Below, piece by piece: positions 44,222 through 52,935 of a stretch of DNA of 64,000 nucleotides (its first letter is position 1; each line of letters opens with the position of its first letter). The notes under the pieces were generated by a model. It had not been told where the DNA came from, did not search any database, and saw nothing but the letters and a program-made list of their open reading frames with translations. Source of the DNA: Methanosarcina acetivorans C2A (GTDB taxonomy: Archaea; Halobacteriota; Methanosarcinia; Methanosarcinales; Methanosarcinaceae); NCBI RefSeq assembly GCF_000007345.1, contig NC_003552.1, forward strand, positions 1,674,001-1,738,000, given 5' to 3'. Position numbers and translations under genes: made by a program.

Positions 44222-45463
44222 GTGGAATTCCTGACAAAACTTGCCATTGCCTTTTTGATAGGGATCATGGTGGGTGTGGAAAGGGAACACAGAGGTCTGG
44301 AACACGAGATTTTTGCAGGGGTCAGGAGTTACAGCATAACCTGCATAACAGGCATGCTGGTTGCTCTTGCAAGCGAATCGATTGGTCCCGGTTTCGTGTA
44401 CGTAGCCACGCTTTTCTTTGCAGCTATCTGTTCCATAATTACCTACTCCAAGATATTCCTCTACAGGCGGATAGGGGTTACAAGTCCTATCGCCCTCTTC
44501 TTTATTTTCGTGATGGGAGTCCTTGTTGGCTATGACTATGGCATGTTTGCTATTGTCTCTTCAATAGTTGTAGCTTTCCTCCTGATCCAGAAACAGCCTC
44601 TTCACCAGTTTGCAGGAAGCCTGACAAAAGAAGAACTTTTCAATGCCGTACAGTTTCTGGCTGTCGCTTTCATACTTTATCCTGTTATGCCGGAAAAAAA
44701 ATTCTTCGGGCTTGTAAACCTCAGGTCTGCGATTCTGATCGTGATTCTTGTTTCCCTTATCAGTTTTTTAAGTTATATCCTCCTGAGAAAGTTCGGGGCA
44801 AAACGTGGCCTCTGTTATTCGGGCTTCCTCGGAGGCTTTATTAACAGTGAAGCGACCACAGGAGCCCTCGCTGGACTATCAAAAAAGGCAGAGGAAATGA
44901 CCTATCCCGTCCTTACGGGTATTCTGCTCTGCAATGTTTCCATGCTCATTCGAAACCTTATACTGGCCTTTATAGTTGACCCGACGGGAAAAATAACCCT
45001 GCTTATGCTCCCTCCCCAGCTTGTACTTATTATTGTTTCCATAGCAATAGTTCTCAGGCACAGTAAGCAGTTCTGCCCGATAGGCGGAGGCGAGCTTAAG
45101 ATCCAGTCTCCTTTCTCACTCGGCCAAGCGTTCAAATTCGGTATCGCTTTTACCCTTATTCTCATCATAGGAAACTATGCCTATGATTTTGCAGGGACTG
45201 CCGGCATATACATAACCGCCCTCGGAGCGCTTGTCAGCAGCTCAGGAGTGATAGTCTCCGTAACCCTCCTTGCCGTAAGCGGAAATATCTCCTACGAAGT
45301 CGCAGCAAACACTGCAGTGCTCGCAAGCCTCGTAAGTACTGTAAATAAAATTCTGCTTTCAAGGATATCAGGTTCTGAAAACCTTTTTTCCCTTTCCAGA
45401 AGCGCATTCGGAATCATTGCATTAACCGGAACCATTGCTCTGCTTTTATGGAACATCCGGTAA
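44222..45463 (+). CDS. MgtC/SapB and DUF4010 membrane protein
   Basis: This 413-residue protein has about 11-12 membrane segments. The first 130 residues are an MgtC/SapB domain (LAIAFLIGIMVGVEREHRG...GVRSYSITCITGMLVAL) and the rest a DUF4010 domain (LGGFINSEATTGALAGLS). A role in ion homeostasis is plausible but unproven. The annotated GTG at 44222 has no ribosome site. The frame is open back to 44180, where GAGGT at 44172-44176 would suit a rare start (for example ACG at 44183), so the true N-terminus may be about 13 residues longer. Confidence 0.82.
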   Translation: MEFLTKLAIAFLIGIMVGVEREHRGLEHEIFAGVRSYSITCITGMLVALASESIGPGFVYVATLFFAAICSIITYSKIFLYRRIGVTSPIALFFIFVMGVLVGYDYGMFAIVSSIVVAFLLIQKQPLHQFAGSLTKEELFNAVQFLAVAFILYPVMPEKKFFGLVNLRSAILIVILVSLISFLSYILLRKFGAKRGLCYSGFLGGFINSEATTGALAGLSKKAEEMTYPVLTGILLCNVSMLIRNLILAFIVDPTGKITLLMLPPQLVLIIVSIAIVLRHSKQFCPIGGGELKIQSPFSLGQAFKFGIAFTLILIIGNYAYDFAGTAGIYITALGALVSSSGVIVSVTLLAVSGNISYEVAANTAVLASLVSTVNKILLSRISGSENLFSLSRSAFGIIALTGTIALLLWNIR

Positions 45464-45625
45464 GAGGAAGCAAAATGAGAGAATAAGGAGTATTAAAGCA
45501 CCTTCATATCAGGATAGGAGTCTTATCTTTTCAAAATAAAGAATATCGAGTAACATAAATATAAAACGCTGTCTATATTAATAGTTGCGGACATCATCCG
45601 TTAGCATAATAGATTTGGGGGAGAG

Positions 45626-46439
45626 ATGGCAGCCAATAAAAGTTTTAAACTCAGGATACTGGCAGTTTTTGTTTTTATCCTGCTTGCGGGCTTGACAACT
45701 ATAGCCCTATCTCAGGGGGAAACTACCGAAATCAAAGAGACGAACCAGAGCAGAGTCTCTGAAGAAAATAAATATGAATCTCAGACGATTATATTGTCCT
45801 TATGAATAACGCTTTCAGTCCTGAAACTACAGAAATAAACCAGTATGATAAGTTATATGGCGCAACCTGAGCAAGCCAAAAAGAACCTTTGTCCTTGTAA
45901 ACAAGGACAAACGGTGGGGAGATTTTTCCCTTGGTTATGGCCGAACTTTTGATTATACATTCAATGAAACCGGAATCTTTGCTTCAGCGTTGAAGGAGAA
46001 CCAGCCCTGAAAGGTACAGTTGTGGTGGGGGAATCCAGGGAAACTGCAGGAGCTCCGCTCCCGGAAAAAGAAACCGGTCAGATAAAAGAGGAGGGAACCG
46101 AGCCAGAGGAGGAAGAAGAGGTAGGTAACTCCCGCCCCTACTGAGAAAGTAACTCCCACGCCAAAGACAGAACAAATACAGGGTGCCGAAAATTCGGTAT
46201 TGATCCGCAGATCTCTCTTTTATCCGGAGACTCTTGAGCTTAAAAACGGAGAAACTCTGGTCTGGAAAAACCTTAACAGGCCTAAACAATCATTCACGCT
46301 GGTGAGCGAAGAGGGACTTTTCGATGACCAGGTAATTGCTTATGGAAAAAGCTTTTCATACACCTTTGACAAAGCCGGAGACTACAATTTTAAGCTGGAG
46401 GAGATTCCTGACGCCGAACTCATTGTGATAGTAAATTAA
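45626..46439 (+). pseudogene. Decayed cupredoxin-like surface protein
   Basis: A strong ribosome site (GGGGGAGAG) and ATG at 45626 open a signal-anchored protein (ILAVFVFILLAGLTTIAL) that hits TGA after about 60 codons. Frame changes then reveal NAFSPETTEI, VIWRNLSKPKRTFVLVN...GYGRTFDYTFNETGIF, an acidic linker, and finally an open C-terminal piece (46200-46439) with LVWKNLNRPKQSFTLVSEEGLF. So the ancestor had two cupredoxin-like domains and has lost its frame at three or more points. It is the first of three paralogues in tandem. Confidence 0.75.
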
Positions 46440-47039
46440 GAGGAAATAAGAAAAGCAAATACGTCCCCTTGCAGGGGAGTTAGCAAACGGAAGCTAATCT
46501 GGCTAAGGAAAAAAGAGACCTGTTTTTTCAGAAGGGAACAATTTTTTAGATATTTTTTTAGATATTTTTTTAGATATTTTTTTGGATATTTTTTAGGATA
46601 ATTTTACTTTTTTACATCAATATATAAAAAACTATCTAAATATATTGTGCAGATTGTTTGAGTAATAAAGAACTTCTTAAGGTAAGAACTGTTTTATCTG
46701 GCTGGAATTATGACCGAAGAAGTCTAAAATATCTTTATATGCAAGCAAAGCACTTAGATTTCATAAAGAATTTTGCCTTGAAAACAGGCAGTATAAAAGA
46801 AAAATACAAAAATATATTTATATGTACTTGAATGTACATGCAAAGCTGAAAGCTTGAAAAGTCCATTAAAGTAGGAACTTAAGATTAAATAACATTAGAT
46901 ATTAAATAAACAAGAGTAAAGAATTAATATTCGAAAGATTTAGAGATTTTAAAGTAAAATATCAAAAAAACTGTACGGAACTTAGAATTAATTCTACAGA
47001 TTTCTAATTCCATAACCAAAAGAGATCGTGGGGAATAAA
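46440..47039. other. Gap with T-rich repeats and promoter-like sites
   Basis: At 46541-46600 a 13-14-base unit TTTTTTAGATATT recurs four to five times. TATA-like stretches occur near 46620-46650 and 46800-46825. An ATGTAC...ATGTACAT repeat lies near 46822-46841. No protein gene is seen; the region probably holds the promoter of the lipoprotein at 47040. Confidence 0.45.
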
Positions 47040-47573
47040 ATGAAAGCAAAAATCATTGTTCTGCTTCTAGTTTTAAGCGCAGTTTTATTCTCGGGATGCG
47101 CTGGAAATGAACAAACCTCCCCGGAAGAAAATGTGACACCTGAAGAAACCGTAACCCCGGAGGAGGTTTCAACTCCAGAAGAAACCGAAACCCCGGAAGT
47201 AACGGAGACCGAGGAAGAAGTTGAAACCCCGGAGGAAAATGAAACGGAAGAAGTAACTCCGGTAGAAAATGAAACAGAAGAAGGACCGACTATTAACACA
47301 TCCAATATAAGGACAACTCCCTATCTCGTAAGGCTTGTTAGCTACAGAGCATATCCCACAAGCCTGGACATTAAACAGGGGGAAACGGTTGCCTGGATAA
47401 ACTATCAGGACAGTCCGAGGAGAGTCTTTACCCTTGTCAGCGAACAGGGTCTCTTTGAAAACGAGAGCCTTGTGTACAGGCGTTCCTTTCCCTATACCTT
47501 CAACGAAACAGGAGTTTACAACTTTACCGTCGTCGGGCAACCTAAAATGGATGTCAGTATAACTGTGAGTTAA
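47040..47573 (+). CDS. Cupredoxin-like lipoprotein, copper ligands mostly missing
   Basis: This 177-residue protein has a lipoprotein signal (IIVLLLVLSAVLFSGCAGN, lipobox FSGC). A long acidic Thr/Pro/Glu stalk (TPEETVTPEEV-type repeats, residues 25-90) leads to a C-terminal beta domain of about 85 residues. That domain follows the plastocyanin pattern (SLDIKQGETVAWINYQD, FTLVSEQGLFENESLVY, YTFNETGVYNFTVVGQPKM). The His and Cys copper ligands are replaced and only a Met remains. GGGGA lies five bases before the ATG. The neighbours at 45626 and 47996 are paralogues. Confidence 0.78.
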   Translation: MKAKIIVLLLVLSAVLFSGCAGNEQTSPEENVTPEETVTPEEVSTPEETETPEVTETEEEVETPEENETEEVTPVENETEEGPTINTSNIRTTPYLVRLVSYRAYPTSLDIKQGETVAWINYQDSPRRVFTLVSEQGLFENESLVYRRSFPYTFNETGVYNFTVVGQPKMDVSITVS

Positions 47574-47765
47574 TTCTGAAGCAGCCCCCGAAGAAGCTTT
47601 CTGAAGGGACTGATAGGATAGCAAAAAGGTGTACTGCTTTATCTGGAAAGGCTGCAAAACTTTCCAGTAAATTTACTTTTTTTAGCTTCTGGACTTTGCT
47701 CCCTCATTTCTATTTCTGAACCCTTTTTACATCTCCCCCTGAAGAAACAGGATCATGAGGCAATG

Positions 47766-47835
47766 AGCCAGCCAATAAACAGCCAATAAACAGCCAATAA
47801 GCTGGTCAATAAGCTGGTCAATAAGTTAGTTAACC
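47766..47835. repeat. Short tandem repeats between the cupredoxin-like genes
   Basis: CAGCCAATAAA occurs three times and AGCTGGTCAATA twice in succession, in the 422-base gap 47574-47995 that otherwise shows only AT-rich promoter-like DNA. Confidence 0.6.
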
Positions 47836-47995
47836 ATTTTTCCAGAAAGTAGTTTTTCAGGTCAGAAATGGCAAAATCGCCTACAAACAAACTATTTTTT
47901 AAAATAAGGCTTAATATAAGAAAGTATTATTATTTAATGAGGATTATATTGGATTGGGAGTAAAAAAGGAAAACTTACACAGGGGGGAAATAATA

Positions 47996-48649
47996 GTGAT
48001 AAAAAAACTCATTCTGCTCCTCGTAGTCTTGGCAGTGTTAGCGTTTGCCTACCTGAACTGGTGGGGTGGAGGTCAGGAGCAAGAAGAAGCCCTGGGGGAT
48101 TCCGGCGGTTCGGGTGGCACTTCAGGAGGAACACAGCTACCAACAGGAGTGGAGACACCACAAGAGGCAATAACACCGGAAGAAACGGAAACACCGGAAG
48201 AAACGGAAACACCGGAAGAAACGGAAACATTAGAGGAAGCGGAGACGCCACAAGAAACGGAAACGGTTAAAGAGGACGAAACTCCCGGTGAAACACTGAC
48301 TCCGGGTCTTGAGGATGGAATTGAAGAGGAACAAACCGAAAACGTGACTGATGGAGAGGAAGAAGTAGGGACAGTGCAGCCTACGGAAACCGAGCCGGAA
48401 ATTTACCTTGTAAGACTCAAGAATTATCTCTTTATCCCCTCCGAGCTGGAGGTAAATGCAGGGGACACAGTTGTATGGAGAAATTTCGATGAATCCAATG
48501 TTTTTACCCTGAATAGCGAGGAAGGGCTTTTTGAGGATCAACAGCTTGGATACGGAAATACCCTGAACTACACGTTCGTTGAAAACGGAAGCTACAGTTT
48601 CAGCGCAAACGGGTATCCGAACATGCAAATGACCATCACGGTAAAATAA
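47996..48649 (+). CDS. Cupredoxin-like membrane-anchored protein, copper ligands mostly missing
   Basis: This 217-residue protein has an N-terminal anchor (KKLILLLVVLAVLAFAYLNWWGGG) and no lipobox cysteine. A stalk rich in TPEETE repeats (encoded by an 18-base DNA repeat) follows, then a C-terminal cupredoxin-like domain (FIPSELEVNAGDTVVWRNFDESNVFTLNSEEGLFEDQQLGYG, YTFVENGSYSFSANGYPNMQM). Histidine and cysteine ligands are replaced by Phe, Ser and Tyr, and Met is kept. The start is GTG at 47996, eight bases after AGGGGGG. The domain is closely related to that of the lipoprotein at 47040. Confidence 0.78.
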   Translation: MIKKLILLLVVLAVLAFAYLNWWGGGQEQEEALGDSGGSGGTSGGTQLPTGVETPQEAITPEETETPEETETPEETETLEEAETPQETETVKEDETPGETLTPGLEDGIEEEQTENVTDGEEEVGTVQPTETEPEIYLVRLKNYLFIPSELEVNAGDTVVWRNFDESNVFTLNSEEGLFEDQQLGYGNTLNYTFVENGSYSFSANGYPNMQMTITVK

Positions 48650-48673
48650 TATCACAAAGTATAGCAACTTTAG

Positions 48674-49840
48674 ATGATCTGTAGAACTATAGTGGAAGGG
48701 ACAACAAAGATCTCGGTTCCGATCCCGCCTCCGGATGTAAATTTCCCTCCCTCGGCAGCGCCGGTGTTCTATAACCCGGAGATGGAGCTGAACCGGGATA
48801 TCAATGTTGCAGCAACTGCAGCATTTGTGAAGAGGCTTCTTTCGAGGAAAGACTTGAAGAGAGAGGAGGTCCGCTACGTAGACGCCTTTTCAGCATCAGG
48901 AATCCGGGGTCTCAGGATTGCAGGGGAAGTAGGAATACATTCGACCATGAATGACTGGAACCCTGAAGCGTTTGAACTGATAAAGGAAAATATAAAGATT
49001 AACGGGCTTGAGGAAAAAGCCCAGGCTACACGCAAGAATGCAAATGTGCTGCTTCATGAGCAGAAATTCCATATCGTGGATGTCGACCCGTTCGGGACCC
49101 CTGCGCCTTACCTCGATGCAGCCGCAACTGCGGCGCAGGGCATGCTCTCGGTTACTGCAACAGATACTGCTCCCCTCTGTGGAGCCCATTTGAACTCGGG
49201 GATCAGAAAGTACGCAGCCGTACCTCTGAACACGGAATATCACAGTGAGATGGGCTTAAGGGTCCTCCTCGGAGCCTGTGCCAGAGAATGTGCAAAACAC
49301 GAAAAAGGGATGCTTCCTCTGCTTTCCCATGTCACGCGGCACTATGTCCGCAGCTACCTTGAAGTGCTTCCAGGGACCAAACATGCAGACAGGGCCCTGA
49401 AGTCCATGGGATTCAGCATCTACTGCCCAAAATGCGGATTCAGGGGCCCTGTCTACGGGCTTGCCGTACATATTGAGAAGGAATGTCCTGCCTGCGGGGC
49501 CCTGACAAAGATTGCAGGTCCCCTGTGGCTCGGGCCCTTCAGAGAACCGAAGTTCTGCAATGAGGTGCTTTCCGAGCTTGAGGCGCACCCTCTGAACACG
49601 AAAGAGAAAGCAAAAAAAATAATTACGTTCTGCAGGGACGAACTTGACATCCCCATGTTCTATGACCAGCACGTGATCTGTAAGGAACTGGGGGCTTCTG
49701 CGACAGGGATCGAGACTCTGATCGAGGCCCTTAAAGCCGGCGGGTTTGAAGCTTCAAGGACTCATTTCAGCGGGACTTCGTTCAGGACAGATGCTCCCAT
49801 TGCTGAAATAAAGAAAATAATCCAGGCACTTTCCGGCTGA
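48674..49840 (+). CDS. trm1: tRNA (guanine26-N2)-dimethyltransferase Trm1
   Basis: This 388-residue enzyme dimethylates G26 of tRNA using SAM. Conserved blocks are [15 protein letters not shown] near residue 32, [19 protein letters not shown] near 73, the catalytic [17 protein letters not shown] near 135, and the zinc-binding CPKCGFRG...ECPACGAL near 255-280. It starts 25 bases after the cupredoxin-like gene, with no strong ribosome site, and the N-terminal dozen residues could be shorter in reality. Confidence 0.93.
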   Translation: MICRTIVEGTTKISVPIPPPDVNFPPSAAPVFYNPEMELNRDINVAATAAFVKRLLSRKDLKREEVRYVDAFSASGIRGLRIAGEVGIHSTMNDWNPEAFELIKENIKINGLEEKAQATRKNANVLLHEQKFHIVDVDPFGTPAPYLDAAATAAQGMLSVTATDTAPLCGAHLNSGIRKYAAVPLNTEYHSEMGLRVLLGACARECAKHEKGMLPLLSHVTRHYVRSYLEVLPGTKHADRALKSMGFSIYCPKCGFRGPVYGLAVHIEKECPACGALTKIAGPLWLGPFREPKFCNEVLSELEAHPLNTKEKAKKIITFCRDELDIPMFYDQHVICKELGASATGIETLIEALKAGGFEASRTHFSGTSFRTDAPIAEIKKIIQALSG

Positions 49841-49964
49841 AGCGAACATTCCTTTAAAGCCCGGAGGCAGAAACCTGTTCAAATATTATATAAACTATAA
49901 AAGAATAATAAACGCCTGAGCTCAGATCCGTAAATAATCCGTTAAAAAAACTCAATGTGATATC

Positions 49965-50627
49965 ATGTCCGACGATGATGCAGAAAAGCTGTTTTTGCAG
50001 GAGAAACCTACTCTTGCATTGCTGTTTATAGGTTCGATGGGAAAAACCTATGCTTCGGTTATTTCAAAGGAGATAGACTCGACCTTTGCCCACACCACGA
50101 GAATTCTTTCGAAGATGGAACAGTCCGGACTTATAAGATTCACATTTGAAGGACGGATAAAGTTTGTCGAACTTACGGAGTACGGAAAGGAAGTAGAAAC
50201 CGCCCTTGAAGAGTTCCGGAACATAATTGCAGCAGAATCTCCTGCAAGCGAAGAAAGCAAAAAAACAGGAGAAGAGGGACCGGACGGGAAAGGCGAAGCA
50301 GATGAAGGCAAAGAGTCCGAGGAACCGGGAAAAGAAACCGAAATTGAGAAAACAAAAGAGCTTGATCCTCTAAGTGTTGAGATCCTTGAAAAGATCCGGA
50401 ACCTTAGAAATAAGATCGAGAGCATTCACAGGGAAGCAGTTGAGCAGGGGCAGAGTAAAGAGATGGTTTCCAGAAAGCTTGGCCCTTACAGCCGGGACGT
50501 CAAGAAACTGCACAGCCAGATTGAGAAGGCTGAAAGCCCTGTTGACGAAGCAGTGGTTTCGGCTCTGGAAAAGACTGAAAGACTCCTTGAGACTTATCTT
50601 AAGAGTCCAAAACCAGAAAATACTTAA
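49965..50627 (+). CDS. Winged-helix protein with acidic linker and coiled coil
   Basis: Residues 1-85 form a MarR-like winged helix (KPTLALLFIGSMGKTYASVISKEIDSTFAHTTRILSKMEQSGLIRFTFEGRIKFVELTEYG). A Glu/Lys/Gly-rich disordered linker spans about 90-130, and a helical, probably coiled-coil region (VEILEKIRNLRNKIESIHREAVEQG...EKTERLLETYL) ends it. It is likely an archaeal transcription regulator of unknown target. The DUF2110 gene follows on the same strand after 39 bases. Confidence 0.75.
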   Translation: MSDDDAEKLFLQEKPTLALLFIGSMGKTYASVISKEIDSTFAHTTRILSKMEQSGLIRFTFEGRIKFVELTEYGKEVETALEEFRNIIAAESPASEESKKTGEEGPDGKGEADEGKESEEPGKETEIEKTKELDPLSVEILEKIRNLRNKIESIHREAVEQGQSKEMVSRKLGPYSRDVKKLHSQIEKAESPVDEAVVSALEKTERLLETYLKSPKPENT

Positions 50628-50666
50628 TACGGCAGACCTAGGTAGAGAGAAAAGGACAGGGAGAAA

Positions 50667-51362
50667 ATGGAAAAAGTTGTGACCCTCCAGCATATTTATG
50701 GAAAAAAACGGGACAGAATGGCTGAACTCCTGAAAAGCCTGGTTGAGAATGAATTGAAAGAACTTGAAGTAAAGGTTGAGGTATCCATTACCACGGAAAA
50801 CTGGGCAGAGTTTACCCTTGAGGGGGAAGATGAAGAGGTATCGGCAAATCTCCTGAAATCCAGATACGGAAGTCCTGCAAACAAAGCCGAGCTGGGGAAA
50901 GTGTACCTGGGTTTTCTTCAGGCTTTTACGGAGGATGCATTTATGGTCAACATTGGCATCCCTGTGAACATTGAAGCAGAGGAACTTAAAGCTCTGGGAA
51001 GCGGAAAGCCAAAACAGCTTGCATCAAGGTTCGGTATGATCCCTCACCTGCCGGTTGAAGTTGAGGTAATTGAGGCTAACAAAGAAATAAAAGCCCGTTT
51101 CACCAAAAAACAGCTTGACCTATGGTGGGGCTGGAAAAAAGCAAGTACTGACAGGGTTATCATTAATGCCGCCACCCGTTCGGAAATAAAAAGTGCAGTA
51201 AAAAAAACAGGGCACGGCAGGGATATTTACGAAATCGAGCGCCTTGGGCTGCTTGAGCATGCCGTCGTATGCCGTGAAAAAACCGACGGACCCGGAATCG
51301 TGGCAGCAATAGGGCCCCTCCTGAAATCCGAAATGGGAGTTGTAATCGGAGACTCTCACTAA
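50667..51362 (+). CDS. DUF2110 family protein
   Basis: This 231-residue soluble archaeal protein begins MEKVVTLQHIYGKKRDRMAELLKSLV and contains DAFMVNIGIPVNIE, LASRFGMIPHLPVEVEV and the C-terminal EIERLGLLEHAVVCREKTDGPGIVAAIGP. These fit DUF2110, whose function is not known. An ACAGGGAG ribosome site lies close to the ATG. It probably shares a transcript with the preceding winged-helix gene. Confidence 0.8.
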   Translation: MEKVVTLQHIYGKKRDRMAELLKSLVENELKELEVKVEVSITTENWAEFTLEGEDEEVSANLLKSRYGSPANKAELGKVYLGFLQAFTEDAFMVNIGIPVNIEAEELKALGSGKPKQLASRFGMIPHLPVEVEVIEANKEIKARFTKKQLDLWWGWKKASTDRVIINAATRSEIKSAVKKTGHGRDIYEIERLGLLEHAVVCREKTDGPGIVAAIGPLLKSEMGVVIGDSH

Positions 51363-51543
51363 TTTCATTTTCACAATGCCTGGAAAAAACAGTCGAACCC
51401 GAAAACCAACCATTCAAGTCTAATTTTTATTATTATAGATTACATTAAGGGAATTATTGCTTCTTCATTAAGAGTATTGTTTCTTAAAAGACATCATTCG
51501 TGATAAAAATGATTATGTAAAAATGGAAATATAAATAAATAAT

Positions 51544-52284
51544 TTATATTGTAATCTCAAAAAGACAGCGTGTGTGCCCGGTCCCATAACACTCGGTTTC
51601 CAGGACCCCACACTCTTTTCCAAGCTTTTCCTTAAGGACGCCTTCAAGGATGCCTTCTCTAAGCACACAGAGAGGTTTTCCTATTGCCGGCATGACCCTG
51701 GCTTTAAAGTCGTCTTCAACCTGAAGAGCAGGAGAATCGCCCATGAGGACCGAGACCCGGCAGTCCCCGTGAAATTCCATAAAGGTTGCAATTTCCCTGA
51801 ACAGGGCTTCAGGAGTGTTTGATTCAAAATTAGCCGAAAGACACTTCCCAATATCTCTTCCGATCATCCTGACAACAGGAGCATTATCAATCCCGTATGC
51901 TTCAAAACCGAATCGCAGCACATGAAAAAGGGCTTCCATAAAGCAGAACCTGTCATTTCCGTTTTCAGCAACTTTTTTCAGCAGGCTTCGGTAATGCTCC
52001 AGAAAAGGCTCCTGAGAGCAGCCCATGTACTGGGAAGTCAGGGAGTAAATCTTCTTGCGCCGGTCTTCGGGGTCTGAATTTTCTTCAACAAGCTCGCATG
52101 TTCTTAGATTATTGAGATGAACGGAAATAGTTGATTTGGCTTTTGCCGTACATTTAACAATTTCGTCAAACGATTTTGGCTCTTCCCTGAGAAAATTCAG
52201 GATCTGGAGTTTAACAGGGCTGTCTACGGCTATGAGCCCTCTTTCGGTATAAAAGAATTCAGTTTTGGTCTCAGGTTTTGCCAT
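51544..52284 (-). CDS. msvR: MsvR, redox-sensing V4R-domain transcription regulator
   Basis: This 246-residue protein has an ArsR-type winged helix (SPVKLQILNFLREEPKSFDEIVKCTAKAKSTISVHLNNLRTCELVEE, residues 20-75) and a C-terminal V4R domain (EALFHVLRFGFEAYG...CYGTGHTRCLFEI). Cysteines fall at 175, 206, 225 and 232, the positions I recall for M. acetivorans MsvR. That protein binds DNA when reduced and represses its own gene; oxidation changes this through those cysteines. A matching palindrome lies at its promoter (52324-52339). Confidence 0.88.
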   Translation of the reverse strand: MAKPETKTEFFYTERGLIAVDSPVKLQILNFLREEPKSFDEIVKCTAKAKSTISVHLNNLRTCELVEENSDPEDRRKKIYSLTSQYMGCSQEPFLEHYRSLLKKVAENGNDRFCFMEALFHVLRFGFEAYGIDNAPVVRMIGRDIGKCLSANFESNTPEALFREIATFMEFHGDCRVSVLMGDSPALQVEDDFKARVMPAIGKPLCVLREGILEGVLKEKLGKECGVLETECYGTGHTRCLFEITI

Positions 52285-52310
52285 AATATCTTTAGATAAG
52301 TTGCGTTTTG

Positions 52311-52339
52311 AATATATAAAACGTTCGCGTGACTACGAA
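52311..52339 (-). promoter_or_regulatory. msvR promoter with MsvR-type operator
   Basis: On the msvR strand TTTATATATT (52320-52311) is the TATA box, about 27 bases before the ATG at 52284. Directly upstream, overlapping the TFB-recognition position, is TTCGCGTGACTACGAA (52324-52339). This matches the published MsvR box TTCGTA-N4-TACGAA in all but two bases of one half, so autorepression is likely. Confidence 0.7.
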
Positions 52340-52503
52340 TAATCATGTTTGAAATATAATAATACAGATATAAAAAGATATAAAGAAAATGGGGGGAAAC
52401 GGCAAAGTAAAATCAAATAAAACAGAGGGATAGGTAAACGATAAAGTAAAGCAAAACAGAGTAAAGTACCGATAAACTAAAAATAGAACTCCAGCCAAAA
52501 GAT

Positions 52504-52752
52504 ACAGGAAGAAAAGAGTATACAGGAAGAAAAGAGTATACAGGAAGAAAAGAGTATACAGGAAGAAAAGAGTATACAGGAAGAAAAGAGTATACGGGAA
52601 GAAAAGAGTATACAGGAAGAAAAGAGTATACAGGAAGAAAAGAGTATACGGGAAGAAAAGAGTATACAGGAAGAAAAGAGTATACGGGAAGAAAAGAGTA
52701 TACGGGAAGAAAAGAGTATACAGGAAGAAAAGAGTATACAGGAAGAAAAGAG
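52504..52752. repeat. 18-bp minisatellite, 14 copies
   Basis: The unit AGGAAGAAAAGAGTATAC is repeated head to tail 14 times, with A/G variation at one position (TACAGG or TACGGG in four copies). Unit length is a multiple of three, so long open frames run through it on the minus strand (SFLPVY or ILFSSC repeats). I do not regard those as genes. It lies in the 596-base gap between msvR and pspA. Confidence 0.95.
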
Positions 52753-52935
52753 TACTGCAAAAAAATACCAGGATTTTTCAAAAAAAGTACTCTTGAAAAG
52801 AAGCATGAAATTCTTCAAATAATATGCACCAGGTAATGAAAGTAACTTTCAAATCACAGTGCTTTCATACCAGAAAATGAAAAAAATGCCAGTCTGTTTA
52901 CAGACCAATTTTTGAAAAAGCAACGGGGAAAACAC

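Noticed and set aside
52413-52818. Long minus-strand frames encoding SFLPVY or ILFSSC repeats
   Set aside because: They are produced by an 18-base DNA minisatellite whose unit is a multiple of three; no ribosome site or non-repetitive domain supports translation.
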